DNA of 64,000 bases from Aquibacillus kalidii (GCF_014280935.1 NZ_JACLZI010000049.1:21337-85336), one strand, 5' to 3'. Shown: positions 1 through 9,053, numbered from the stretch's first letter. The notes: generated by a model from the sequence alone, not told the origin. Translations and numbers: made by a program.

Positions 1-34
1 TCGTTTGTTCCGTTCCTACTACCTTATCAACCAT
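1..34 (-). CDS. DUF779-family protein, 5' end only
   Basis: Only the first 11 codons (MVDKVVGTEQT) lie in the window; the gene continues leftwards beyond base 1. An AAAGAGGTG ribosome site sits just before the ATG at 34, 28 bp downstream of the aldehyde dehydrogenase stop, so the two form an operon. DUF779 proteins typically begin this way and commonly follow ExaC/AldB-type aldehyde dehydrogenases; that neighbourhood is the main reason for the call. Function of the family is unknown to me. Confidence 0.6.
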   Translation of the reverse strand, partial: MVDKVVGTEQT

Positions 35-62
35 TTTTTCACCTCTTTATATGAAAGTGTTA

Positions 63-1583
63 TCAAAACAGTCCAGTAGCTTCTGTACTATAGCTCACCA
101 ATAGATTTTTCGTTTGTTGATAATGGTCTAACATCATTTTGTGATTCTCTCGTCCGATACCAGATTTCTTATATCCACCAAATGCTGCATGAGCAGGATA
201 TGCATGATAGCAATTCGTCCATACTCTGCCTGCTTCAATGGCACGGCCAAACCGGTAAGCAGTGTTTATGTTTCGTGACCAAACCCCTGCACCTAATCCA
301 TATAACGTGTCATTAGCAATTTCCAAAGCTTCTTCTTCATTTTTAAAAGTAGTTACTGCCAAAACTGGTCCAAATATTTCTTCTTGGAACAATCGCATCT
401 TATTATTCCCCTTAAATACGGTAGGCTTTACGTAGTAGCCATTAGCTAACTCACCATCGAGTTGATTCACTTCTCCACCTATTAAGACCTCTGCACCTTC
501 TTGTTTGCCAATATCTAAGTAGGACTTTATTTTCTCTAATTGCTCCTCAGATGCTTGTGCTCCCATCATTGTATCTGTATCGAGTGGGTGCCCAATTTTT
601 ATAGATTCAATTCGCTGTATCGCCTTTTCCATAAATGTATCATAAATAGACTCGTGAATAAGTGCTCTGGATGGGCAGGTACATACTTCCCCTTGGTTTA
701 ATGCAAACATGACAAGCCCTTCAATTGCTTTATCTAAAAACCCATCATCTTCATCCATGACATCCTTGAAAAAGATATTGGGAGACTTTCCACCAAGCTC
801 AAGTGTCACCGGAATAATATTTTCAGAGGCATACTGCATGATTAATCGACCGGTTGTTGTTTCTCCAGTAAAGGCTATTTTTGCGATCCGATTGCTAGAA
901 GCTAGTGGTTTACCTGCTTCCAATCCAAAACCATTTACAATATTGAGCACACCCTTAGGTAATAAATCGTGGATAAGCTCCATAAGGATATGGATGGAAG
1001 CTGGTGTTTGTTCAGCAGGCTTTAATATGACACAATTCCCAGCAGCTAGTGCTGGCGCTAGCTTCCAGGTTGCCATCAAAATCGGAAAATTCCAAGGAAT
1101 TATTTGTCCAACGACCCCTAATGGTTCATGAAAGTGATAGGCAACTGTATCTGCATCTAATTGACTCAAGTTTCCTTCTTGAGCACGAATAGAACCAGCA
1201 AAATAACGAAAATGATCAATGGCTAATGGAATATCTGCTGCCAGTGTTTCACGAACTGCTTTTCCGTTATCCCACGATTCTGCAACAGCCAGCATTTCCA
1301 GATTTGCTTCCATTCTGTCTGCTATTTTGTTTAATATGTTAGCTCTCTCCGTTGGTGATGTGCCACCCCAACTAGCTTTAGCAGCATGGGCTGCGTCTAA
1401 AGCTAATTCAACATCCTCTGCAGAAGATCTTGCAACTTTGCAAAACACTTTCCCGGTGACCGGACTAATGTTATCAAAGTATTTTCCATTTACAGGTGCT
1501 TGCCATTCTCCACCGATAAAATTGTCATACCTTTCCTTAAAGTTAACTTTAGCCCCTGGTCTATTTGGTATTTCATACTTCAT
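63..1583 (-). CDS. NAD(P)-dependent aldehyde dehydrogenase (AldB/ExaC type)
   Basis: Oxidises an aliphatic aldehyde, probably acetaldehyde, to the acid in the cytoplasm. The 506-aa product shows the whole ALDH fold: the IPWNFP segment near residue 160, the general-base motif LELGGKSPN near 260 and the nucleophile Cys in NQGEVCTC near 300. I start at the ATG at 1583 ([10 protein letters not shown]) because GGGGAGG lies 8 bases before it; the ATG ten codons upstream has no ribosome site, and 506 aa is the normal length of the AldB/ExaC group. It is followed by a DUF779 gene. A CcpA-type cre sequence lies about 55 bp upstream, suggesting catabolite repression. The exact substrate is inferred from family resemblance. 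Confidence 0.9.
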   Translation of the reverse strand: MKYEIPNRPGAKVNFKERYDNFIGGEWQAPVNGKYFDNISPVTGKVFCKVARSSAEDVELALDAAHAAKASWGGTSPTERANILNKIADRMEANLEMLAVAESWDNGKAVRETLAADIPLAIDHFRYFAGSIRAQEGNLSQLDADTVAYHFHEPLGVVGQIIPWNFPILMATWKLAPALAAGNCVILKPAEQTPASIHILMELIHDLLPKGVLNIVNGFGLEAGKPLASSNRIAKIAFTGETTTGRLIMQYASENIIPVTLELGGKSPNIFFKDVMDEDDGFLDKAIEGLVMFALNQGEVCTCPSRALIHESIYDTFMEKAIQRIESIKIGHPLDTDTMMGAQASEEQLEKIKSYLDIGKQEGAEVLIGGEVNQLDGELANGYYVKPTVFKGNNKMRLFQEEIFGPVLAVTTFKNEEEALEIANDTLYGLGAGVWSRNINTAYRFGRAIEAGRVWTNCYHAYPAHAAFGGYKKSGIGRENHKMMLDHYQQTKNLLVSYSTEATGLF

Positions 1584-1634
1584 CTTATATTCCTCCCCTT
1601 CATTATTATCCAAATTGATTTAGTGAACAACAAA

Positions 1635-1652
1635 ATTGTAATCGCTTACAAT
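1635..1652 (-). promoter_or_regulatory. Candidate cre (CcpA) site
   Basis: The minus strand reads TGTAAGCGATTACA inside a 7-bp perfect inverted repeat (ATTGTAA/TTACAAT). It matches the pseudo-palindromic CcpA operator pattern TGWAANCGNTNWCA. It sits 52-69 bases before the aldehyde dehydrogenase start, a position where CcpA would block transcription. The bases from here to the hxlR terminator hold no gene I can support. Confidence 0.5.
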
Positions 1653-1862
1653 ATTATACTAACCATAAAGTAAAAAAATGCCTATCTGTGTTTTTTTATT
1701 CTTCTAATCGTTTTTAAGGAAAAAACAAGACCCTTAACTTTCAGGTAATATTTATTATTCTACAAGAAGATTAGGATTAAGAGAATTGAATCACTTTCTG
1801 TCCCTACAAGATAACTGTATAAAGGCTTTTAAATATAAATCACAGGGAAAATGAATAAACGC

Positions 1863-1901
1863 AAAAAGACTACCTCCTTATCGTTACAGGTAGTCTCTTT
1901 T
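1863..1901 (-). terminator. Terminator of hxlR
   Basis: Hairpin with arms AGACTACCT/AGGTAGTCT followed on the minus strand by TTTTTG. It lies 70 bp beyond the hxlR stop. Confidence 0.75.
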
Positions 1902-1970
1902 AAGCTCCTATTTTCTTACATAAACATTAAATTTCATTGCTTTGTATTGCCTAGTATTCTCTTAATTATG

Positions 1971-2336
1971 TTATTTAATAGATTCTTCAGTAAAGGTTGT
2001 GTGCGCTAAGTATTTCTCTCGATATTTCTTTCCCCAATCATACATGGACTCAAGAATAGGCATTAGAGTCTGCCCTTGATCTGTAAGGGAGTATTCTACT
2101 TTAGGAGGTACAACAGGATATACTTCTCGGTGGACAATTAAATCTTCTTCAAGTTCTCTTAATTGATTAACTAACATACGTTGCGTAATTCCTGGGATTA
2201 ATGACTTTAATTGATTAAAGCGAAGCGTGCCAACCTTACCTAAATGCCACATAATTAACATCTTCCATTTCCCACCAATAACATTTAACGTTAGTTCTTT
2301 TTCACAATTAAATACTTTCTCATCAAAACGACTCAT
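1971..2336 (-). CDS. hxlR: HxlR, winged-helix activator of the RuMP formaldehyde genes
   Basis: A 121-aa HxlR/DUF24-type winged-helix DNA-binding protein. The opening [17 protein letters not shown] and the block [10 protein letters not shown] match B. subtilis HxlR almost residue for residue as I remember it. It is divergent from hxlA, the arrangement in B. subtilis, where HxlR activates hxlAB in response to formaldehyde. The conserved N-terminal Cys (residue 11) is the likely aldehyde-sensing position in this family. The ribosome site AGGAGGACATA precedes the ATG. It has its own terminator downstream. Confidence 0.93.
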   Translation of the reverse strand: MSRFDEKVFNCEKELTLNVIGGKWKMLIMWHLGKVGTLRFNQLKSLIPGITQRMLVNQLRELEEDLIVHREVYPVVPPKVEYSLTDQGQTLMPILESMYDWGKKYREKYLAHTTFTEESIK

Positions 2337-2370
2337 TATGTCCTCCTTTTAGCACTTACCCCATTAGACA

Positions 2371-2436
2371 GTATACTTTTATACACTATATGACTTTAAA
2401 GTGCGTACTTTTTTTTTTGAACAATTCAAATATAAT
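2371..2436 (+). promoter_or_regulatory. hxlAB promoter with candidate HxlR direct repeats
   Basis: TATAAT at 2431-2436 is a perfect -10 with a poor -35, as expected for an activator-dependent promoter. Upstream lie two similar blocks, GTATACTTTT at 2371 and GCGTACTTTT at 2403, 32 bp apart. HxlR of B. subtilis is known to bind direct repeats in this position; the match here is my inference. Confidence 0.5.
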
Positions 2437-2485
2437 GGAAACCGTACAATAGTTCAAACAACACAATTTTAAGGAGGAATAGGAT

Positions 2486-3127
2486 ATGAAATTACAACTA
2501 GCATTAGATTTAGTGAATGTAGAAGAAGCAAAGCAAGTTGTAGGTGAAGTTCAAGACCATATTGATATTGTTGAGATTGGTACTCCTGTCATAATTAATG
2601 AAGGGCTTCATGCCGTCAAAGCAATAAAAGAAGCCTTTCCTTCCCTAACTGTATTAGCTGACCTAAAAGTTATGGATGCTGGTGGCTATGAAGTAATGAA
2701 GGCTTCTGAAGCTGGTGCTGGAATCGTAACTATTCTTGGTGCAACTGATGATGCAACAATTAAAGGTGCTGTTGAAGAAGCTGCAAAACACGGAACACAA
2801 ATCTTAGTAGATATGATTAACGTAAAAGACATTGAACAACGTGCCAAAGAAATTGATGCTCTTGGAGTTGATTATATTTGTGTACATACTGGATATGACC
2901 TTCAAGCAGCTGGAGAAAACTCCTTTGAGCAATTGCGCACAATTAAACGCGTTGTTTCCAATACAAAAACTGCTGTAGCTGGTGGAATTAAACTAGAAAC
3001 ATTACCTGAAGTAATTGCAGCAGGACCTGACCTAGTTATTGTTGGGGGCGGAATCACAGGTAAAGATGATAAAAAAGCTGTTGCAGCTGAAATGGAAAAA
3101 CTAATCAAAGATGCAACTTTAGTTTAA
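2486..3127 (+). CDS. hxlA: 3-hexulose-6-phosphate synthase
   Basis: Condenses formaldehyde with ribulose 5-phosphate to give D-arabino-3-hexulose 6-phosphate, the fixing step of the ribulose monophosphate pathway. The 213-aa product is a single orotidine-decarboxylase-like (beta/alpha)8 barrel: MKLQLALDLV at the start, the DxKxxD-type motif ADLKVMD near residue 58 and the phosphate-binding end AGGIKLETLPEV / VIVGGGIT. AAGGAGGAATAGG precedes the ATG. hxlB follows after 15 bp. In heterotrophic bacilli this pair detoxifies formaldehyde rather than supporting methylotrophy. Confidence 0.95.
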   Translation: MKLQLALDLVNVEEAKQVVGEVQDHIDIVEIGTPVIINEGLHAVKAIKEAFPSLTVLADLKVMDAGGYEVMKASEAGAGIVTILGATDDATIKGAVEEAAKHGTQILVDMINVKDIEQRAKEIDALGVDYICVHTGYDLQAAGENSFEQLRTIKRVVSNTKTAVAGGIKLETLPEVIAAGPDLVIVGGGITGKDDKKAVAAEMEKLIKDATLV

Positions 3128-3142
3128 TAGGATTGATATTCT

Positions 3143-3700
3143 ATGGAGACTTCTTATTATCTGTCAAAAGTAATAGAAGAATTAACGAATTCTGTTCAAT
3201 ACATTGCTGACGCTGATGCTGAAAATCTAGTTAAAGCAATTAGCTCTTCAAATAAAGTGTTTGTTGCAGGTGCGGGTCGATCAGGATTGATGGCGAAGTC
3301 CTTCGCCATGAGAATGATGCACATGGGAATAGATTCTTATGTAGTTGGTGAAACAGTTACGGCTAATATCGCCGAAAATGATTTACTCGTTATCGCTTCA
3401 GGTTCAGGTGAAACACAAAGCTTAGTTTCCATGGCAAATAAAGCAAAAGGTTTCGGGGCTAAAGTAGCTGTTATAACAATTAATCCTGAATCCACAATCG
3501 GAGAGCTAGCGGATATAGTTGTAAAAATGCCTGGTTCTCCTAAAAACCAAGAAACGAGTGAATACAAAACCATTCAACCAATGGCTTCACTTTTTGAACA
3601 AACTTTGTTACTATTTTTTGATTCCATCATTTTGAGGTATATGGAATTAAAAGGACTAAACACCGATTCCATGTTCAGTAGGCATGCTAATCTGGAATAG
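3143..3700 (+). CDS. hxlB: 6-phospho-3-hexuloisomerase
   Basis: Isomerises hexulose 6-phosphate to fructose 6-phosphate and so returns fixed formaldehyde to glycolysis. The 185-aa protein is one SIS (sugar isomerase) domain: GAGRSGLMAKSFAMR near residue 42, then IASGSGETQSLV near 83, the phosphosugar-binding Ser/Thr loop. The length is typical. It lies 15 bp behind hxlA and is followed by a strong hairpin at 3711-3742. Confidence 0.95.
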   Translation: METSYYLSKVIEELTNSVQYIADADAENLVKAISSSNKVFVAGAGRSGLMAKSFAMRMMHMGIDSYVVGETVTANIAENDLLVIASGSGETQSLVSMANKAKGFGAKVAVITINPESTIGELADIVVKMPGSPKNQETSEYKTIQPMASLFEQTLLLFFDSIILRYMELKGLNTDSMFSRHANLE

Positions 3701-3710
3701 TAGTTTTTTT

Positions 3711-3742
3711 TAAACAGAAAGGTATTTTTACCTTTCTGTTTA
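3711..3742 (+). terminator. Hairpin after hxlAB
   Basis: A perfect 14-bp inverted repeat (TAAACAGAAAGGTA and its complement) with a 4-T loop, 10 bp after the hxlB stop. It lacks a clear downstream T-run. The bases from here to 4032 show no further feature. Confidence 0.65.
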
Positions 3743-4032
3743 AAATTCCCAATACATTATTTTGAACTGAATATTTCAGGTTCATAATCAGACTGGTCAT
3801 CGAGATTCACTCCCTAGAATTAATACCATATTCTAGCTCAATCACATTCCAAAGTGTTACTGCTTTCGGATGCTATTATTTTGGGTCATATTAATATTTT
3901 GAAATCTGTTACCTTCTATTTATTAAGGATCAACCTTCTAATGTATACTTTTAGCGTATTTCAACATCGAAAATATTGATAGACGTAAAAAAGGTTATGA
4001 ATCTACAATCTTATCTATATTGATTTTTCCCT

Positions 4033-4458
4033 CTAAATTTTAGAATGTTTGACTTCCAATTGACCAATGTGTTTCATTCTCCATTTTAAACGAGATTTCT
4101 TCGGAATAAATTTTCGAATATCTGTTTCACTATAGCCTACCTGGATTCTCTTATCATCTACAATAATAGGACTCTTAAGTAATCTTGGATGCTTATGGAT
4201 TAGCTCGAGAAATGTATGTAAAGGTAGTTCATCTAAGTCATCATATAAACTTCTTGATACCTCTTTATATATTTTTGACCTACTAGAAACAATGCCTTCT
4301 GTCCCCTCATCTGCCAAACGTAGAATATCCTGTAGTTCACAAACAGAAAGTGGTTTTTTTATTATATTCCTTTCAACAAAGAGTATCTCGTTCCTTTCGA
4401 ACCACAGTCTTGCCTTTTTCATTGAGCTACTTTCCACTCCAAAAATTTTAACACACAT
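4033..4458 (-). CDS. Spx/MgsR-family regulator lacking the CXXC redox switch
   Basis: A 141-aa ArsC/Spx-like protein. Spx proteins bind the RNA polymerase alpha subunit and redirect transcription under disulfide stress. The fold markers are present: KKARLWFERN near residue 14, the segment GTEGIVSSRSKIYKE near 55 that aligns with the Spx GTDEIISTRSK region, and SPIIVDDKRIQVGYSE near 96. But where Spx has C-x-x-C this protein reads S-S-S-M (residues about 10-13), so it cannot form the activating disulfide. GGGGG lies about 10 bases before the ATG. It may act constitutively or as a competitor of Spx; that is inference. Confidence 0.8.
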   Translation of the reverse strand: MCVKIFGVESSSMKKARLWFERNEILFVERNIIKKPLSVCELQDILRLADEGTEGIVSSRSKIYKEVSRSLYDDLDELPLHTFLELIHKHPRLLKSPIIVDDKRIQVGYSETDIRKFIPKKSRLKWRMKHIGQLEVKHSKI

Positions 4459-4699
4459 TCACAAAATCCCCCTATATTTCAATAATTAGCAAAATCAGGT
4501 TATCATTTCCATAAACATCCTATTCAAATATATTTCCCCTAATAAATCCCCATTCTTTTTATTCATTAACACTCTCCTTTAGGGTTGAAGCATCCCCTCT
4601 AAATATAACCACAAAGCAATTGAACACTTACGCTATTTGGAAGTTAAGACATATAGACATTACTAAATTTTCTGCTTATACTTTAGAAGTTTTAACTAT

Positions 4700-4976
4700 T
4701 TTTGAACAAGTTACAATAGATCTAAATTTCCTGTACTTTTGACTTGAGAAGCAAAATGCTCCAATAATTATGTGAAGTATAGAAGGTAAAATAAATAATA
4801 AGAGTTCTTTTACAGGTGAAAACATCTCCCCAATCCCCTTTGAGCTACGGAGAGAAGCATTGTTACACCTGCCAAAAATGTAGAATTGCGCATATCCCTA
4901 TTACAAATCTGCCTCTTGATTTAATAAACTGCCTAAACTGATATTCTTTTATAAGAACGTAAGGTATAGTTTTCAT
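4700..4976 (-). pseudogene. Decayed copy of the DUF2238-like membrane protein found at 21959-22765
   Basis: From an ATG at 4976 with AAGGTGAT before it, the reading frame gives MKTIPYVLIKEYQFRQF then RGRFVIG and ends at a stop after 39 codons. This parallels the intact gene's MKSIPYMNDIKEYQ and RGKFVMT. Beyond the stop another frame restores GDWGDVFTC, matching GDWGNVFTC of the intact copy. Homology fades near 4700, so only about a third of the gene survives. It lies downstream of a small gene with a Pho-box-like array, as the intact copy lies downstream of one. Confidence 0.75.
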
Positions 4977-5073
4977 TAAAGATCACCTTTACATCAACCG
5001 AACTTACATTGAACTCATAAGTATTCAGAGCAAATTTATACTTTATTAAAACTATCCTTAATTAGTTTATTGA

Positions 5074-5244
5074 TTAAAAAATAGTAGTCGTGGCACACTC
5101 ATAGGCTAGGAAAAATGTCGACAGTTCAAATTTCATTTTAAAATCATTTAAAGTTAATATCTTATAAATTTCCAATCCTTTTAGAGCCTCTTCAATCTTC
5201 ACTTCTGACGTGACTCCTTTAATATCCAAATACAGTTCATTCAT
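5074..5244 (-). CDS. Small protein of unknown function, behind a Pho-box-like array
   Basis: A 56-aa frame starting MNELYLDIKGVTSEVKIEE. I take the ATG at 5244, which has TTGGAG eight bases upstream, over an in-frame ATG seven codons earlier. No family is recognised; the first 30 residues look like a beta strand followed by an amphipathic helix, the C-terminus (AYECATTTIF) is less protein-like, so it may be a truncated gene. The four-hexamer array at 5362-5400 is correctly oriented to drive it. Confidence 0.4.
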   Translation of the reverse strand: MNELYLDIKGVTSEVKIEEALKGLEIYKILTLNDFKMKFELSTFFLAYECATTTIF

Positions 5245-5361
5245 TAATAACACTCCAATTTCCATTTAGATAAAAGGCATGTTTAGATTTAATAAATTTA
5301 GAACCTTTCACAAAGTTATTACATAATCCCCTTTTTCCTTATCACTATTTTAGCGAATATA

Positions 5362-5400
5362 TGTTTACGAGTTGTCAGAGAAATGTTAACGAGATATTAA
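5362..5400 (-). promoter_or_regulatory. Pho-box-like direct-repeat array, site 1
   Basis: Four hexamers in exact 11-bp register on the plus strand: TGTTTA (5362), TGTCAG (5373), TGTTAA (5384), TATTAA (5395), with 5-bp spacers. Read on the minus strand this is the TTAACA-N5 repeat bound by PhoP. The array ends about 120 bp upstream of the small gene at 5074-5244. Confidence 0.6.
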
Positions 5401-5480
5401 TTCTAATAGATACGGACAAAAGTAGACGTTAAAGGCAGAACCCATTAAGTTATTCCTGAAAGAATAATTATTATTAACAC

Positions 5481-5514
5481 AAAAAAGCCAGAACCTAAAT
5501 TGGCCCTAGCTTTT
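5481..5514 (-). terminator. Terminator of gbsA
   Basis: On the minus strand AAAAGCTAGGGCC pairs with GGTTCTGGCTTTT across a 6-base loop (three G-U pairs) and runs into TTTTTT. It lies about 80 bp beyond the gbsA stop. Confidence 0.7.
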
Positions 5515-5592
5515 CAAAAGTAGCAATTTATTTAATTATTATTAGGTAATTACACGAAAAAACATTAAACTATTGGAATTTATTGTTAATAA

Positions 5593-7065
5593 TTAGAACC
5601 AATTGATAGACTCTGGTTTAAGGTTATGAAAAATATGCTTTGTTTCTGTATATTCTTCTATCCCTAGTTTTCCTAGTTCACGTCCAATACCAGACTGTTT
5701 AAATCCACCCCATGGCGCATGTGGGAAATACAGGTTAAATTCATTAATCCAAACCGTTCCCATGCGCATCTTGGCTACACAACGTTCTGCTTTTACAATA
5801 TCGTTTGTCCAAACACCACCAGCAAGTCCGTAGATAGAGTCGTTGGCAAGCCTTACTGCTTCCGCTTCTGTTCGGAACTTTTCAACTGTGATAACAGGTC
5901 CAAACGCTTCATCCTGAACAATGTTCATGTCTGTCGTGCAGTCTGTAAAAATAGTAGGTAAGTAGAAAAAACCTTTTTGTAGTTCTGGATCTTCAGGACG
6001 GCTACCACCAATTGCTAATGTCGCCCCTTCTTTAACACCCATTTCAACATATTTTTCTACTTTTGCTAGGTGCTCAGCTGAAATAAGTGGACCCATTTGT
6101 GTGTCTTCTTCAAATCCACTTCCCAACTTAAACTTTTTCACTCGCTCAACAAGTGCACTAACAAACTCATCATGAATGCTTTCTTCCACAATCAGTCTAG
6201 TACCAGCTGAACAGATTTGTCCTGCATGGAAGAATACCCCGTTTAACGCTTGATCCACAGCTATCTCAAAATCTGCATCCGCAAAGATAATGTTAGGATT
6301 TTTCCCACCAAGTTCTAATGCGAGTTTTTTTACATTAATACTTGCTGCTTGCATAATTTTCTTTCCAGTAACAATTCCACCTGTAAACGAAATAAGATCT
6401 ACATCGATGTTACTAGATAGCTCTGCACCAACTGTAGTACCAGAACCGAGTACTAGGTTAGCAACACCAGCAGGGACTCCTGCCTCTTCCATTAATTCGA
6501 ATACTTTAATTGTTGTAAGTGGTGTAATTTCACTTGGCTTCATAATTAATGTATTACCAGTAGCCAGTGCTGGAGCTAGTTTCCAAGATGCTTGTAGTAG
6601 TGGATAATTCCATGGTGTAATTTGGCCACAAACCCCAACAGGTTCGCGAACTACTCTACTGATAGAGTTTGGTACTGGAGAATCAATTAGTTCACCGCCA
6701 TCTTTATCTGCAATCTCAGCATAATAACGAAATACACCAGCAATATCGTCCATGTCTCCACGGCTTTCTTCTACTGTTTTACCTGTATCTAAAGATTCTA
6801 ATCTAGCAAGCTCTTCCTTATCTCTTTCTATTAATTCAGCTATTTTTCTTACTATATTCCCTCGTTCTGTTGCAGGTGTATCCGACCATTCTCCGTTATC
6901 AAATGCTTCTCTCGCTGCAGCAATTGCTGCCTTTGCATCTGACTCATCCCCTTCTGGAACAGTGGCAATAACCTCCTGGTTAAATGGATTTATAATATCA
7001 CGTGTATTACCTGATATCGCATCCACCCATTTACCATTAATATATTGTTGTTGTTTTAGACCCAA
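5593..7065 (-). CDS. gbsA: Betaine-aldehyde dehydrogenase GbsA
   Basis: Oxidises betaine aldehyde to glycine betaine, the second step of osmoprotectant synthesis from choline. The product is closely similar along its whole length to B. subtilis GbsA as I know it (INPFNQE, GVCGQITPWNYPLLQASWK, LELGGKNPNI near residue 255, nucleophile Cys in HAGQICSAG near 290). I start at the TTG at 7065: GGAG lies nine bases upstream and the protein becomes 490 aa, the B. subtilis length; the TTG three codons earlier overlaps that ribosome site. Divergent from gbsR, which in B. subtilis represses it and is relieved by choline. Confidence 0.95.
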   Translation of the reverse strand: MGLKQQQYINGKWVDAISGNTRDIINPFNQEVIATVPEGDESDAKAAIAAAREAFDNGEWSDTPATERGNIVRKIAELIERDKEELARLESLDTGKTVEESRGDMDDIAGVFRYYAEIADKDGGELIDSPVPNSISRVVREPVGVCGQITPWNYPLLQASWKLAPALATGNTLIMKPSEITPLTTIKVFELMEEAGVPAGVANLVLGSGTTVGAELSSNIDVDLISFTGGIVTGKKIMQAASINVKKLALELGGKNPNIIFADADFEIAVDQALNGVFFHAGQICSAGTRLIVEESIHDEFVSALVERVKKFKLGSGFEEDTQMGPLISAEHLAKVEKYVEMGVKEGATLAIGGSRPEDPELQKGFFYLPTIFTDCTTDMNIVQDEAFGPVITVEKFRTEAEAVRLANDSIYGLAGGVWTNDIVKAERCVAKMRMGTVWINEFNLYFPHAPWGGFKQSGIGRELGKLGIEEYTETKHIFHNLKPESINWF

Positions 7066-7354
7066 ATCTATCAACTCCAGTTTTTAAATAAATTAAATTT
7101 GTTAAAAATTTATTTAACGTTTAGAAAATCGTAACATTTCTATTTACGACTGTCAAAGATTTAAATACACTTAAAAGTTTAGAAAGATTTTAAATCCAGT
7201 AGAACACTTGTAAATACTAGGTTTTAACCCTCTTTCAAGCTATTAAAATCACAAATTCCATTTGACATTTAACCTGAACACGGTATCATAAAGTTTGTAA
7301 AGAAGATTTAAAAAATATTTAACACGCTTAACTTTATGTTAAAGGAGCGACTTT
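7066..7354. promoter_or_regulatory. gbsA/gbsR divergent control region with candidate GbsR operators
   Basis: Contains a perfect 11-bp inverted repeat, TTAAATAAATT at 7084 and AATTTATTTAA at 7107. The core ATTTAAC or TATTTAAC recurs at 7111-7118, 7265-7272 and 7316-7323, and again before betA (11677-11684) and the binding-protein gene (near 8037-8044). Because all four transcription units of the betaine locus carry it, it is a candidate GbsR recognition element. This is inference from recurrence in an AT-rich background. Confidence 0.4.
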
Positions 7355-7906
7355 ATGAGTGAATCTACTGAAAAGTCCAGAAATAAAATAGAAGATGCCA
7401 AAGATAAAGTCATCGGGGCCATTGCTGAGACAATGGATTTATATGGTGTAACACCAGCTGCCGCAAATTTATATGCCACGATGTATTTTAAAGATCAAAT
7501 GACTCTTGATGAAATGCGTACGGAGCTCGGAATGAGTAAACCGAGTATGAGTACGAGTGTCCGCAAGCTCCAAGAAATAGAAATGGTCAAGAAAACATTT
7601 ACACGTGGTTCTAGAAAACACACCTATGTAGCAGAGAAAAACTTCTTTCGATCCTTTATGGTGTTTTATTGTCAAATGTGGGAACGAGAAGTAAAAATGA
7701 ACATGGAAGCAATTGAAGAAGCACAAGAGGATTTTATAAATGTTATTAAAGATTCTACAAGCACACCAGAAGTTGTCGCAGAGGCAAAAAAATTCTATGA
7801 CCAATTAGAAGAATCTAAAACATACTATCACTGGTTAGAACACTTAGTTGCGAGTATAAGAAGTGGCAAGATATTTGAATTTTTACCTAAAGATCAGCAA
7901 GATTAA
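7355..7906 (+). CDS. gbsR: GbsR, choline-sensing MarR-like repressor
   Basis: A 183-aa GbsR/MarR-family winged-helix protein. The DNA-binding part spans about residues 30-95 (TMYFKDQMTLDEMRTELGMSK, then SMSTSVRKLQEIEMVKK), followed by a helical dimerisation and ligand region. AAAGGAG precedes the ATG. It is divergent from gbsA and upstream of a betaine-type binding protein. In B. subtilis GbsR represses gbsAB and a choline importer and is inactivated by choline. Presumably it controls gbsA, betA and the 8087 gene here. Confidence 0.93.
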   Translation: MSESTEKSRNKIEDAKDKVIGAIAETMDLYGVTPAAANLYATMYFKDQMTLDEMRTELGMSKPSMSTSVRKLQEIEMVKKTFTRGSRKHTYVAEKNFFRSFMVFYCQMWEREVKMNMEAIEEAQEDFINVIKDSTSTPEVVAEAKKFYDQLEESKTYYHWLEHLVASIRSGKIFEFLPKDQQD

Positions 7907-8086
7907 AAGAACAGAAGATATTAGGTAGTTAATAGAATGAACACTATTGACTACCTAGTATAAATATTTGTTTTACTCATCTCTTTTAAAATAGAGATTA
8001 ATTAGTTTTGTATTATTGTTAAAAATATTCTTAATACATTTAACGCAGAATATTTTATATAAAAAAACAAAGGGGAGTTTTTTTAA

Positions 8087-8986
8087 GTGAACAAATGGAA
8101 AAAAGAACTTAGTCTAATTTTAGTACTACTATTGGTTGCAGTACTGACAGCGTGTGGGAGCACTAGTGATGAGTCAGGCACTGAACAAACAAGTGCAGAA
8201 ACAAAAGCCAGTGATAAAGAATTAACGATAGGTCAGATTAACTGGGCCGAAAATATTGCAGTAACAAATATGTGGAAAGCAATACTAGAAGAAAAAGGAT
8301 ATAACGTAAAACTTAGCGTTTTAAACATGGGTACTACAATGAAAGCTTTAGAAAGCGGCGAGCTAGACGCTAGTTTAGAAATATGGTTACCTGTACAAGA
8401 TGCAAACTATTTAGAAACGTATCAAGATAGTGTCAACTTCTCAGAAGAAACCTGGTTTGATAACGCGAAAGTAGGTTTAGTTGTCCCAACCTATTTAGAA
8501 GAAGTGAATAGTGTGGAAGACTTAAATGAGCATAAGGATTTATTTGAGGGCGAAATTGTAGGATTTGATCCCGGCGCTGGTACAATGGAAGTAACGGAAC
8601 AATTAATCAAAGACTATAACCTTGACTTTGAGCTATTAACTAGTTCTGAACCAGCAATGTTGGCTGAGATTGGAAAGGCTGTAAAAAATGAAGAACCGAT
8701 CGTGGCACCGCTCTGGAGCCCACATTGGGTATTTTCTAAATACGACCTAAAATTCCTAGAAGATCCGCAAAACACATTCGGTGGTGTAGAGAAAATTCAC
8801 CATGCTACAAGACATGGATTTGAGGATGATTACCCAGAAGTAAATGAATGGTTTAAAAATTGGAAGATGGATGACCAGCAAATTGGGCAGCTTATCGATT
8901 ATGTCGAAAGTGCCGAGGTTCCTCTTGACGGAGCAAAGAAATGGATTGAAGAGAATGAAGAATTGATTGGCGAATGGGTAAAATAA
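8087..8986 (+). CDS. Glycine betaine/choline ABC transporter substrate-binding lipoprotein
   Basis: A 299-aa periplasmic-type binding protein anchored by a lipobox (VAVLTACGS, Cys 23). It has an OpuAC-like ligand-binding domain in the non-permuted order: IGQINWAENIAVTN, then LEIWLP, then FDPGAGTME, then APLWSPHWVFSKYDLKFL. The Trp residues in these loops form the aromatic box that holds the trimethylammonium group. The start is GTG at 8087, nine bases after AGGGGAG. No ATPase or permease gene is adjacent, so it either serves a transporter elsewhere or is an orphan. Its place beside gbsR suggests choline or betaine as ligand. Confidence 0.88.
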   Translation: MNKWKKELSLILVLLLVAVLTACGSTSDESGTEQTSAETKASDKELTIGQINWAENIAVTNMWKAILEEKGYNVKLSVLNMGTTMKALESGELDASLEIWLPVQDANYLETYQDSVNFSEETWFDNAKVGLVVPTYLEEVNSVEDLNEHKDLFEGEIVGFDPGAGTMEVTEQLIKDYNLDFELLTSSEPAMLAEIGKAVKNEEPIVAPLWSPHWVFSKYDLKFLEDPQNTFGGVEKIHHATRHGFEDDYPEVNEWFKNWKMDDQQIGQLIDYVESAEVPLDGAKKWIEENEELIGEWVK

Positions 8987-9012
8987 GACATAGGAAATAG
9001 TAGAAAAAAACT

Positions 9013-9052
9013 AGAAGTTAGTCTCTTATTTGGGAGACTAGCTTCTTTTGTA
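9013..9052 (+). terminator. Terminator of the binding-protein gene
   Basis: AGAAGTTAGTCTC pairs with GAGACTAGCTTCT (one G-U pair) and is followed by TTTTGTATTT. Confidence 0.85.
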
Positions 9053-9053
9053 T

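Noticed and set aside
709..1623. Plus-strand open frames of 134-140 aa over the aldehyde dehydrogenase gene
   Set aside because: They lie antisense inside a complete conserved gene, have no ribosome sites and low-complexity composition. The same applies to the antisense frames over gbsA, MMPL, groEL, nrdE, the MFS gene and others.
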